64,000 nucleotides of DNA from Phoronis australis (lineage: Eukaryota; Phoronida; Phoronidae): NCBI GenBank assembly GCA_002633005.1, contig NMRA01000021.1, positions 1,177,612 through 1,241,611 on the forward strand, given 5' to 3'. Of the stretch, positions 51,401 through 61,314 are shown piece by piece; position 1 is the stretch's first letter; each line of letters opens with the position of its first letter. The position numbers and the translations under genes are program-made. The notes beneath the pieces are model-generated. The model did no database searches. It had not been told where the DNA came from and saw nothing but the letters and a program-made list of their open reading frames with translations.

Positions 51401-53326
51401 CACAGGCATGGGCGGCTTTCTGCAGACACTGGTCTTTGGTTACGGGGGAATGCGCTTGCACTCCGAGGAGCTGGACTTCAATCCGCCGACACTGCCTCCG
51501 GGAACGACGAAAATGTCTTTGTATGGTGTACAATACTTGGGAGCTACATTTGATTTGGTGGTAATAAAAATAACACTTTTAGCAGAGCTCTTTAAGTCAC
51601 TCACACGTGAGATTCATATCTTTCCGTTGGTCAACCTGGTGCGCGTTACCTAGAAGCAAAAGTCTCAAGAAGCACTTGAGGCAAAAACGTACACTTTTTG
51701 AATAAGAAACAAAAGTTTCTGTTATTAAATTACTATTTCAATCTCGTTGACTCAGTGGCTAGGACATTTTGTTAGGTACCGAGCATAATAACGAAAACAC
51801 CACAGTGTAGCCTCGTTCCATCCTCTTGTGGGCTTCTTGTAAAAGTGGAAGTCACGCTTGGTTCAGTAGCCTGATATAGGTGTCGCTTCAGCGCTGCTCA
51901 TTTACGTGTACTGCGAAATGACACCAGCGCATTGTACGCGGACAGCGAGGTTATAATTGTGTTGGAATTGAAAAGTGAAAAGAGTGTCATGAATGAACCA
52001 GTAGGTATACTTGTTGAGAGGGCTTCGTAAGTTACTTGACGTCACTTCATGTAGAATTATGAGCCGAAATAGATTGGCACCGCTCAGTCTCATCATGAAA
52101 CTCCCATATGCAACTAGAGAAACAATTGTATTTCTTTCGCTTTTGTGGGGTATTGTTCTCGAGTATTTCGCGTCTATGGAATCCACAATACCTATTCGGT
52201 ATGCCAACGCCGCCGTCTACGGAACGTGTACTTGTATTCCAACTAGTGAATTTACAGCAAACCTTGCAACTATAAAGGAATTGAAACCCATAATTTATTT
52301 ATCTTTTCCTGTTTTTAAACTGTATGTGATGTGCATGAATTTGCCAGCTTACATCCAGTTTTCTTTATTCGGGAATTATCAGGTGGACGAATCAGGAGCT
52401 AAGGTCATAGTTCGGAAGATTGACAGAGATATGAAACTTGTTATACATTCAAGCGGACTTCCCGAAAAGGTGTTGGAGGAAGGTAAAGTTGTTTTTTTGT
52501 TTGTGCAACTAAAACGTGACAAGCACCCTTAAAGTTGGATTGTTTGCTGCCTGGTCTCCATTTGCTCCACTATTTAGAGGACTGTTCACCTCTTCCAGCT
52601 TGGCAATCGGCAACAAGCATAATTTACGGACATGCTGCCTTGGTTTAATATTCGTGTTCAATGGCGAGGCCAGGAGTGTTCACTGGGGGTGCTGAAGTGA
52701 GTGACAAGCTGGGAGCACCCTGTAATGAATACTGGGAAGTCAATCGCATTGCCACCGGGCAAAGAGCTTTGTTGTAATGATCATGGCGCCACTTTGTCCC
52801 CGTGGCCACACCGGTGTTTATATTCATTCGCTTTACTTGGTATGCATGTCATTCGCGCACCCAGGGGGGGCTCGGAGGGCTCGAACGAGCCCCCCATTTG
52901 GCGGAGTGGGCAAAAAGGTCCGCCCCCCGAGAGACAAAAAGACAGAGAGAAAATGGGACAAACTCTCGTGCAATTCACAGTGGTGCTCCCAGATTTGTAT
53001 GTAGTAAGACTATCTAGAATTTATGACGCACAACGTCTGTGACTAACAGCTGAAGAAGCCAACTTAATAACAACTACCAACATGCAACTATTTACTATGA
53101 AATTTCAGGTAAAAGTTACACACCGGGGACAAACATCTTTCGCATCTTCAGCACAAAGAACACAAACTGCGAGATCCCAACCAACTTCATTGACGTAGAT
53201 TACGGTGAAGAAACAAATCCCTCGACCACAACGACATCTATCGGAAGAGCGCCAGCAGCCTCCTCGAATCACATGACTTTAATTATTTTGATTTCGGCCT
53301 TATGTGCTTCTCGCGCACTCTGGTAG
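33404..53326 (+). CDS. PGGHG: Protein-glucosylgalactosylhydroxylysine glucosidase, GH65 (16 exons, 809 aa)
   Basis: Coding exons: 33404-33525, 35796-35926, 36356-36451, 37436-37649, 38446-38639, 39880-40112, 40881-40981, 41671-41816, 43929-44108, 47734-47861, 48044-48164, 50224-50465, 51050-51098, 51406-51560, 52383-52482, 53109-53326. All phases agree; 2430 nt with stop. The family removes glucose from glucosyl-galactosyl-hydroxylysine of collagen. An N-terminal beta-rich domain (SDVINHRLTPTIGNGHISTH; YNGHFGDSHRAR) is followed by the (alpha/alpha)6 barrel: GHVFWDMDTWMFP (Asp340/Asp342), WESAYTGQEVCP, PPDEYQKSVNNSVYTN with the presumed general acid Glu479, FDGY, KQADVILLGFPL, GPAMTW, LWTEVQNG (Glu640) and GMGGFLQ. 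The three acids match positions known to be essential in the human enzyme. Unlike the vertebrate protein as I recall it, this one starts with a hydrophobic segment (LQLLHLSVTLANIL), has at least ten N-x-S/T sequons, and ends in a Ser/Thr/Ala-rich linker plus hydrophobic tail (MTLIILISALCASRALW), suggesting secretion and GPI anchoring. Confidence 0.93.
33690..34240 (-). pseudogene. RNase H domain remnant of a non-LTR retrotransposon
   Basis: The minus-strand frame has FQAEITAINRAAELAQ, ILSDSQAAI and WVRAHVGINDNENADRL, the Glu, Asp and late Asp motifs of a LINE-type RNase H. Upstream, FYTNGSKLKNGQTGAGI matches the first motif but with Asn in place of the first catalytic Asp. Stops follow before FQAEI. 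No reverse transcriptase is seen nearby, so this is a 3' fragment. It lies antisense in PGGHG intron 1. Confidence 0.8.
34304..34366. repeat. Short hairpin, 21-bp arms
   Basis: 34304-34324 and the reverse complement of 34346-34366 agree at 19 of 21 positions around a 21-nt loop. Possibly the core of a very small MITE; non-coding. Confidence 0.6.
38929..39063. mobile_element. Palindromic MITE, copy 3, in PGGHG intron 5
   Basis: tcagtaaggctagggcct at the left, aggtcctagcgtctactga at the right, with the same interior as copies 1 and 2. More diverged at the left end. Confidence 0.7.
42060..43448. mobile_element. 1.39 kb DNA-transposon-like element with perfect 32-bp inverted ends, PGGHG intron 8
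   Basis: 42060-42091 is the exact reverse complement of 43417-43448, beginning gggcccggtctccaatctcc. Inside each end is a dense array of actcgaa, tactcgagt and actcaaaatcg motifs (about 42080-42225 and 43180-43415). The central ~900 bp has no recognisable transposase, so the element is non-autonomous. I see no convincing target-site duplication. The perfect terminal match suggests a younger insertion than the others here. Confidence 0.8.
44761..46366 (+). mobile_element. THAP-carrying dispersed repeat, copy B, in PGGHG intron 9
   Basis: Collinear with 7328-9019 and in the same orientation, with many substitutions and several short deletions (about 90 bp shorter overall). Both limits of similarity coincide with those of copy A, so the unit has defined ends even though no inverted repeats are seen. 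Confidence 0.65.
44931..45210 (+). pseudogene. THAP zinc-finger domain fragment, copy B
   Basis: CPNYEAAKNAGISFFRL and EPEMLRKWLA run in one frame. An extra G near 45031 then shifts the frame, and VCGRHFVDSDF continues in the other frame. Compared with copy A a short deletion removes the first zinc Cys. The lesions differ from those of copy A, so the two decayed independently from an intact ancestor. Confidence 0.75.
46367..47733. other. Rest of PGGHG intron 9
   Basis: Intronic sequence with no recognisable element or gene between THAP copy B and exon 10. Confidence 0.5.
48401..48649 (+). repeat. GCGCGCACCCAG-type MITE-like repeat, copy 2
   Basis: Most complete copy: it starts gcgcgcacccag and ends ctgggtgcgcgc, a perfect 12-bp inverted repeat, extended by cat and atg outside. 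Shares gagccccccatttggcgaag and aaaaaggtccgcc with the other copies. Lies in PGGHG intron 11. Confidence 0.7.
49640..49955 (+). repeat. Two diverged ~200-bp tandem units
   Basis: ccatgttaaatacaaaatttt..ctaattttcttcaaa..ctatcggcaa (from about 49658) recurs as ccatgttaaacataaaatttt..ccaattttgctgaaa..ctatcggcaa (from about 49861). Intronic, non-coding; the ORF across it is a by-product. Confidence 0.55.
52851..52935 (+). repeat. GCGCGCACCCAG-type repeat, copy 3 (truncated)
   Basis: cgcgcacccagggggg followed by gggctcgaacgagcccccca and ggcaaaaaggtccgcc; the right half is missing. In PGGHG intron 15. Confidence 0.6.
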
Positions 53327-53571
53327 AGATATCACGTTGGGATTTGCCTTAGTAATTCACACACCCTGAGACACCAGTAACGGGATGATTCGAAAAGTTG
53401 GCGATCATGTAAAAGAGAAAAGCACGAAAAAGGAATTCAAAAGCAAGGCGGTACTCCTAATCGCCAGAAAAATCATGTTGGGTTCTAATTACTAATCCGG
53501 TGTCATATTGATAGACTTCTTGGAAGACATATTACCAATACACATTTATTTCACAGTGATAATAGTAGTTC

Positions 53572-53708
53572 ATTAAATTATACTTTTACCTTTCTTCATA
53601 AGACGCTAAAACACGTCGCGATTGGCTTAATATGCTTAGTGACCGACTCCAAAATGACGCATGAGTACATTTATTATTTCATTTTGAGTCGGTCCAAGCT
53701 TAAATAAA
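53572..53708 (+). terminator. Candidate PGGHG polyadenylation signals
   Basis: ATTAAA at 53572-53577 and AATAAA at 53703-53708 lie 246 and 377 bp after the stop codon. Either could end the transcript before the minisatellite. No other evidence for the cleavage site. Confidence 0.3.
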
Positions 53709-53771
53709 TCGACAATATGCTTGTTTAGTTCCTAATTTGAAACCGAAGTAAGAACCACGATATCGTAACTC

Positions 53772-54129
53772 TAGCGATCGAATTAGTAAGTCTATCGACA
53801 GAGTTAATAAGTCTGTCGATAGAGTGAGTAAGTCTATCGATAGAGATACCAAGTCTATCGACAGAGTTAGTACGTCTAGCGATAAAGATACTAAGTTTAT
53901 GGATAGAGATAGCAAGTCTATCGATAGAGTTAGAAAGTCTATCGATAGAGTTAGTAAGTCTATCGATAGTGACAGTAAGTCCATCGATAAAGTTAGTAAG
54001 TCTATCGATAGAGTTAGAAAGTCTATCGATAGAGTTAGTAAGTCTATCGATAGTGATAGTAAGTCCATCGATAAAGTTATCAAGTCTATCGGTAGAGATA
54101 CAATGTACAAAGTCTATCGATAGAGTTAG
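53772..54129 (+). repeat. 21-bp minisatellite, about 17 units
   Basis: The unit is approximately aagtctatcgatagagttagt, with internal variants (acagag, agtgacagt, ccatcgataaa). Because 21 is a multiple of three and the unit lacks stops in most frames, long frames open on both strands, giving heptapeptide repeats such as KSIDRVS. These are by-products. The atcgat core makes each unit partly palindromic. Confidence 0.9.
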
Positions 54130-54135
54130 CAACGG

Positions 54136-55090
54136 AGAAAAAAGTTGCCGTGCAGTCCTTTTACAGCCACCGTAGGAGTCAGTGATCAAAGGGAAATAAA
54201 TTACAGTGAATCGCTTGATTTTAATAACTGCGAGTGGAGTTTGTACCTAGAACAGTCGGTTTTCTGATAACGCCAGTTGTATGACAACTTGTGTTATTAA
54301 TGTTGATGCAGCTTGTGTGTCAAAAATTGTCCTTCATTACGCTGGCAAGAACTGGACAAAATGAAAACGTGTGTACATGTGTGCACTATCAACCAACACT
54401 TGGACAGTTTTCTTTCAACGAGAGAACGTGCCGACAACATCTTATTGAACAATAACTCCTTACATACTTACACGTAATCAACAATTAGATTTCTTCCATC
54501 ACGTAGCATCGTATCCAACACTACTTTACGTTGTTGAAAACCAAGACCAGCCTTGACGGTAAGTTGTGCCATAATGTACGTGTAGGGATAAAAGACTTGC
54601 GTTAACACCGCAGGTTCAATTGGTTCTTGAGATTGTATGGTCGTGGCGTTTCGTTTCATTCTCCGAACATGGTCTCAAAGAATAACCAAAAGATGTCCAT
54701 ATTTCGTTGCAAACACAGAATCTCTTCCAATATGAGTAAAAAAAAGTTCAGACCAATTTTATAGCCGTTCTGTTCTAAATCTAGAGCTCGCTTTCTTTCA
54801 CAGAACGCAGGCTTAAGTATAGTTTCCTGAATGTTTGTAAATATGATGTTCTTAAACGGCGGAATCAAAGAAAATGCGTTTTTAATAACAGATTTAACAA
54901 AATTTGAAGTCATGCACAGTGCTTAAAACTGTGAATGGTAGCGAATTTTATTCAATCAAGAGGCATAAGCGCTATCAAAGAGTGGACTTTTTATCCTCAT
55001 TGTTGACGGTGTACAATAGGGGTGTGTTCCGTAGAAAGCGCAAGTTTGCGAGATATCGCCATGCAAAACAGGCGAAGGTTAACGCACGAC
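54136..55090. other. No gene recognised
   Basis: Intergenic sequence downstream of the minisatellite with no domain-bearing frame. Confidence 0.4.
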
Positions 55091-55091
55091 T

Positions 55092-55157
55092 GTACCCATG
55101 GCCACCAGCTTCGTCTCCAGGCCTCAAGATGGCGGTGATTGGTTTAGCCATTTAAAA
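55092..55157. repeat. Left member of a ~65-bp inverted pair
   Basis: caggcctcaagatggcggtg and attggtttagccattt recur inverted at about 58092-58155. The two sites are 3 kb apart, and similarity stops soon outside and inside. Confidence 0.5.
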
Positions 55158-56699
55158 ACCTTCTCTCAAACTGCCCATGTGGTTCCAGTATCCGAAAAAA
55201 CTTACTACATAAAATCTTATTTTCGACACTCTTTCTTTATATTCTTTTCGCCTTTCTTGCCAAAAGCGATTTTGAACAGTATTTGACCCTCGTCTCTGAG
55301 CGTATGATTACCGGTTGTCATCGGTTATTTCCGTACCCACATTTCCGGCTCATCAGTTCAGGAACTTGTCCTGAAAGCCGCCATTTTTTCCTTGTAACTG
55401 AATGTGCTATCGCTTGCTCAAAAAGTCTTCATTATTTTGTTTTGTTAGTAATATCTCGTGATTCGTTTGCATATGTAGTGTATTTATAGTTTGTAGTTAG
55501 TGGTCGTTGATGTTTTTTGGAATGTTACGCGTACTTAGTATGTTAAAATAGCATTGGTGTTTAGTTCATTACGTAGGCCGGTCGAACCTAGGAACCAATA
55601 TGGGTCGAACCTATTTTTTTCGGTTTTATTTTTTTCTCGTTTTGAAAAAGTACTTTGCTATCATCGGAAATGTAGTGCATTCTACTCAGTAAAAATCGAA
55701 AAAGTATCAAAATCGGGGCAAGCAGTGTAAAGTTATTACAAGTTTTGTGGCGAAATTTGGGTCACTTTGTTTGGATCGAGTCGGCCATATTGGAGGACAG
55801 CGGGATAAGTTACGAGTTTATGTAAAAATTGTTTTCGCCAACAAATTACGGTGTAATTTAGTTAGACATATCTTTACTTACTATTCTGCACGATTTAACA
55901 GTGTTCACCAAATTTCAGCCTCGCAATTGTTTCTCATTAAGTGATAAATGTGCTCACAATTCCCGTTGGACTTTGTCTCATTTCTGGCGGCACCGACAAC
56001 ATGGCGACTTTTGCTGAACTGAAAAGCATGTTCAATCGGCTACTTTGTAATTTGTGAAGATTTAACGTTGATACATTTTGACAAACGTTGCTACAAAAAA
56101 GAAACTTTGTTCAATTTTGGCCGGTGTTTTTTGTGCAAAAATATAAGATGTATTCGAATTATTTTACTGTAAATTTCCCATTCAGGTGATCTTACACTAA
56201 GCTAAAAAAATAGTAATGAGATAATTTGGAAATGGTTTTTGTTTGACTGTCAACTGCTGTTCAAGACTTGATTCGGTGTCACAAAATGATTCATATTTTT
56301 CTAAATTTTAAGTCTCAATTGCTTTCAGGTCATGTTTTGTAACTTATTGCTTCTTAATTCAGGTTATCAAGTCAACAATATGAATAATCTTAATTTGAGA
56401 AATAAGCTATGTTGGATTGTGAAGCTTCAAGCCTCTAATTCTTGTTCCTTGCAACTTCATATTGTTTTAAATGATGCTTGTCAAATTCTGGTGTAAGGAA
56501 ACACTATTCCGTCACCATGGTAATAATTACATGTATGTCCACTGTCATATCATGGAAACTGTTGGTGTTGAATAGTGTTTGTAATGCTAAATGTTGTAAA
56601 GTATTGTGCATTTTAAGTTACTTATTATGTTAAAAGTTTGAATCATTTTGGGTTAATGAATAAAAAATTATAACATGTTGTATTGGACTTGTCATACTT

Positions 56700-56933
56700 A
56701 TGTGCTCGAACGAGCCCCCTTTTTGGAGAACTGGAAAAAGGTCTGCCTCAGTCACAGAAGCACGAATTCCGAAAAAAGTAGAAAATGAGACAATATTCCA
56801 CTAGAAGACAGGAAGTACCAAAATTTAGAGTCTGCAATTCATAGCTCTGAACATACCCACTGAATCTTATAGTAAAATAGACATTCCCAAAAATTCCAGC
56901 CCCCCCCATTCTCTTAGGCTTGGTGCGCTCATA
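56700..56933 (+). repeat. GCGCGCACCCAG-type repeat, copy 4
   Basis: Begins gtgctcgaacgagcccccttt, truncated at the left, has ctggaaaaaggtctgcctcag, and ends ccccccattctcttaggctt then ggtgcgctc. The most diverged copy. Confidence 0.6.
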
Positions 56934-57519
56934 CAAAGTCTGGGAAAATCTCTATTGAAAGCCAACAACTTTGCACAGTTCGCCAGAAGTACCCAAGTTC
57001 TAAATTAACCTCGTTTGAGCGAGCGCTGTGGCCAGCGACCGCTTAGGCCTAAGGGTAGCCTTGGCGCAAGGCTCTATAGGCCTACTAACAAGCTGTATCA
57101 TAGTCGTCACTGGTAGCTGGTGACTGAGGCTAACTAAGGTCTGCCGCGGCAGTGTGACACAGGACTAACCGGCCCGTAATTTCATGCAAGTGTCTGAAAC
57201 TACCCTTGAATATATGCAGCATTTATGATTTGACCATTTTACTTCGACAAAACAGCTTGCAACCGCATGCATTTACCGTTCGCAAGTGTCTGGTCTCGAT
57301 CCGCACCGGGTCCGATAGGCTGCGGTACCGTGTCTGGCAACAAAATTTCTGTCAAAATTTATTCGCCACATTTCGTCAGCAAATTCGATAAAATTGTCCG
57401 TAGTTTGATTTTATTAAAATTAAGGCGCGCTGTCGATCATTTTATCCCCGTTTGCTGGCTGGTAACAGTACAGGCACTGCTCCACTCGCACTGACGGCGT
57501 TTTCTCGGCTTGGGTTCCT

Positions 57520-57583
57520 GAATGAATTGTACTTCCGGGTTCGCGGCAAGTTCAAAATGGCGGTGGTTCTTCGGGTGCGAATC
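57520..57583 (+). promoter_or_regulatory. Possible CpG-rich promoter with tiny first exon
   Basis: acttccggg (ETS-type) is followed about 20 bp later by aaaatggcgg (YY1-type, often at the start codon of housekeeping genes). The frame from ATG 57557 reads MAVVLRVRI and runs straight into gtgagt at 57584. The surrounding ~120 bp is unusually CpG-rich for this window. No following exon is identified. Confidence 0.25.
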
Positions 57584-58091
57584 GTGAGTGGCGCGTTCAT
57601 TTAGACTTTTTTCGAGTACTGATCGTGTATTAGTTATGGGGTAGGTACTTCTTGGATCCTTATAACATCCTCTAACCATGTAATAAGGGTTAACAACGCG
57701 TGAGAGAAGGACTTTAAGGATTGATTATGGGAATTACTTTCTGCGCGATGATCGACCGCTGCCTTGACGTCATTAAAATAAAGGCAGTTTTTAATTATTT
57801 TCACACGCGTTGTTGCTGCCATTCATGAAGCACAAGGCATTGTTTTAGTTATTGTTTGAAATAAAGGTTGTTGGTGTACTTATTTTTACTAACAGTATCT
57901 TAGAAATTAATCTGTTTTCGAATCAAAATACATAATTTTTGTATTAATTTGGACCTAAATTGCTGCAATATAAGGTTAGTTTTCATTTTTATATTATACA
58001 GCAGAAAATTTCAAAGTTGATATAACTTTATATTACTCGTGATATTCCGACGATTGCCGTAAAACTGAAACATTTCATTTCCTATAACGAA

Positions 58092-58155
58092 GCTTCAAAT
58101 GGCTAAACCGATCAGCGCCATCTTGAGGCTTGGGGACAAGGCTGCCATTGCCACT
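58092..58155. repeat. Right member of a ~65-bp inverted pair
   Basis: The reverse complement matches 55092-55157 (caagcctcaagatggcgctg, then atcggtttagccattt). May be ends of an old inverted-repeat element or two independent copies of one repeat. Confidence 0.5.
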
Positions 58156-61100
58156 TTTGCATCAACTGGGCCGGTCTAACATAAAGGTTGTAGCTGTAGC
58201 TGCTTCGTGATGTGGTAATCCACACTGAAGATCAATTAAAGGGACTTGCTGAGTTTTAGGACAACAACGCAAATTTTAGGTTTACTGATGGTTGGGATAA
58301 CCCCATGTAGAAGTTTAGGCCCATTTAACCCCAGTTTGTGTTCTTTACAACAGATTCCAATATGGCTTGTTCATTTAAATATTTATAATGGAAGAAGAAA
58401 GAAGTCCCCGAGTTGTCAACCCACATGGTTTGTAGCGAATTTGAAAGTTAATCACACACAGCACTTCAGTACACAACATTCAATCGATGATAAAACAGGA
58501 AAGTTGCAGATGACAGCCATCTAGTATCTGGCGAGAATAAACGATTTGTAATAACATCAATCAATAACAATGAATCATTTGTTGTTCTAAAGCTTTTATC
58601 AAAGCTAACAACATCAAAAAGTATATATAATTCAGTACACACAATATTCTGTTTTTCAAACGCATGATACAAAAGTTATTCTTTCAACAAGACATCGTTT
58701 TTGAACTCCTAGAAATGAAAACGATGCTGTTCCTTTCCTTCAATTTATACTACGTGTTGGTAATGAGCCTAGAGATTCTTCAACATCAAGTTCTATGTAA
58801 TGTAGTACGTGACACCACATCCAAATTAATTTCACTTCCGTGTAATTTTAAGTATGCCACGAAAACTGAATTTCCGGTCATTTTTCCTTCGCAAAGATGT
58901 CATTGGCTCGTAATTTACGTTTGTTAATAAAGCGGCCGGGACTAAAATGGTTTCTTTTAGTTGTTTTTTGTTTCCAAAAATGCTTTGAGCGTTGATTCGG
59001 AACATTTTGTTCCCGAAAATGCGCCTATCGGTATAGGTGCTATTTCTTCCAAACTTTCTGTCGGGCTTTGTCACGAACGATGCGTTTTCAGGAGAACAAT
59101 TGACATATTGCCTGACGGCTTAACTGACCAATCAGTACGCAACATTCTTGACACACCTTCGTCTGCGTTTCCAAGCAGCCATTTTACCCGACAAGCAATA
59201 CCTCGTGTAAATCTTATTTTAGTCTGTAGCTCAAGAAATTGCGTGATAAGAATGGTGATACGGTGTTGATATGACGCGTGTAATTCCGATAGCCGTTATG
59301 CAGCTCGAGAAGAATATCCCGTCATTTTTTGGTCATCTCCTAAGCAGAAAAGTGATGTCGAAAGGTTTAAAGTATGTAATTATCAAACTGTGCGAACGGC
59401 CACGAGCAGCTGAACTTGGCAATGTTGCTTGATTACTCGAAGGTTAAACACAAATATATTTGTTCAAAGATAAAATCTTTTCAGTTTAATGGCTATAGTA
59501 TAGGCTTATCTGATTTTGACTCCAGAGTTTCACTCATCTGGCCGCCTTTCTATCGGCACCTGGTTATCAGCACCATTACTAATACTGGTCTAGCGATAGT
59601 CTCTGGAAATTATTTTTTTTCCCACTCGCGTTGAATCTGTCGAGGGAAATACGGCTATGAAATAAAGTTTTCCGTATTCACCTCTCGCACTACTTTAACA
59701 GCTACCTATGACATGGAAAGTTCAGAAGGTAGGTCAATGTCGACTCGACGTCTTCTGAGCCGGTTCGATCATCAAACTTTCCGAATATAGTTTAAAGTAA
59801 CAAGGTTGCAACAGTGTAACTAACACTCGACATGCAACCAGGCCCTAAGCGTAAAATCTGGAACAAAACTGTTAATTATAAGACACTTGTGTCTCAGTTT
59901 TCAATTGCTGAATAATATATCGTCTGCAATTCAGGCGCCGATTCCTAGGAAATTAAAATATCAAATATTGTTTTTTAACTATTTCCAGATGTTCACTGCT
60001 TACATGCCGCTGTTTTCATCTTTGCTACCTCTTTTCAAGAAATAAATCGTTACTTGTAAAACTGTTTCTTTTACAAGAGAAAGCTTGAAACCTTACGCGC
60101 AAGTACATACATATAGGATGTGATCCGCCATGTGAACAGTCTGGATGAAGTATTTGAAAAATCTGCCAAAAATATAAGAAACTTGGTTATTCGAAGCGCA
60201 TGGGATAAATACAAAACGTACCTTTCGGTCTCGGTCTATACGCGGATTAATATCTCGTGGGTTATTACTTCGTGTACGCCGCTCTCGGCACGTTTTGTGT
60301 ATATATGTGGATACCCAGGCGGGTTCAGTCATACGTTACTGGGTTATCTATGGACTATAACCGTCGCGGAACAAAGATAAGATAGACAGTGTATTACATA
60401 CAATAGGTGAGTCAGGGTTATATTTGGTCGTGCGTGACAATCTATCGCGCAGACAACGAAGCCGACCCACCGATGAAAGTCGTCTAGCAAACTGCTCGTC
60501 CTTCAGCTTCTCACGGATTGCAATGCACCTATTCAACAAGTAAGTAAAATGCCTCTGTTTCATATTCAGAAGAGTGAATACTGTAAGGTCTCGTTAATGC
60601 CAGCAATAAACTTTTCTTAATATTACCTCATGAATATTAAGAGAAAATCCAAAGCGAGGCTAATACTGATAAACTACTTCATGCAGCCCTCTGTGCTGGA
60701 TGATCGCCGGTGACCTTACACTTGTTCCAAACATACATGTTACATTTAGCTTTGTTGAATCTTATTGTAAAAAGTCTTCATAGTCATCTGACAAGAATTA
60801 TCTGTCCAAAGGGTACAAGTACTCCAGTGAAAGTTACATAACTTCAGTAAGAAGTGAACACTTTTACAGGCTGCATAAACATTCTTCTGTTGTTGTTGAG
60901 TTGTCAGCTGGTCAGGCATAGTAACTTTACATAATCTATTTCATTGGATTTTTTGTTTCCCAAGAAGAATTCAAAGATAACAATGAGTTGTAAGAATACT
61001 GGCTTAATTATGGTTAAAACATTTAGCGGTATCAGTTTTATTTGTAAAGTCATTAGATTATTTCGTCAGTCATGGATTCAATTGTTTGGGACATGGATTG

Positions 61101-61200
61101 AACATGGTGTTCACTTATTTACTCGTGTTTTCAACCAATCCACAGTGGTCTCTTGTTCTTTATATCTGGATAGTTTAAAAGCTGTAAACTAAGACATCAA
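58156..61200. other. No gene recognised
   Basis: AT-rich sequence with short frames only. Nothing in the ORFs at 58961-59269 or 60120-60380 suggests a protein. Confidence 0.4.
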
Positions 61201-61213
61201 TAATATTTAACAC

Positions 61214-61314
61214 CTGAAGCACAAGGTGGGTCACTTTTTCTTCAATGTCTATCTCTTGCTTGATTACCCTGGAAACAGACTTGGACATATTTGACAGTGA
61301 TGCTGTCACTGGCC
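61214..61314 (-). other. Possible isolated exon, minus strand
   Basis: Between ggtcag and gtgtta on the minus strand the frame reads PVTASLSNMSKSVSRVIKQE, then IDIEEKVTHLVLQ. The text is charged and helix-like and is bounded by plausible splice sites (101 nt). I do not recognise it and find no partner exon. Confidence 0.18.

Noticed and set aside
52011-52532. 173-codon ORF as a separate gene
   Set aside because: Only 52383-52482 is real coding sequence (PGGHG exon 15); the rest is intron reading through.
53772-54129. CRISPR-like array
   Set aside because: The units are contiguous with no unique spacers, and the window is animal DNA.
53700-54189. Long open frames on both strands giving heptad-repeat proteins
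   Set aside because: They are by-products of a 21-bp minisatellite whose unit is a multiple of three and has few stops.
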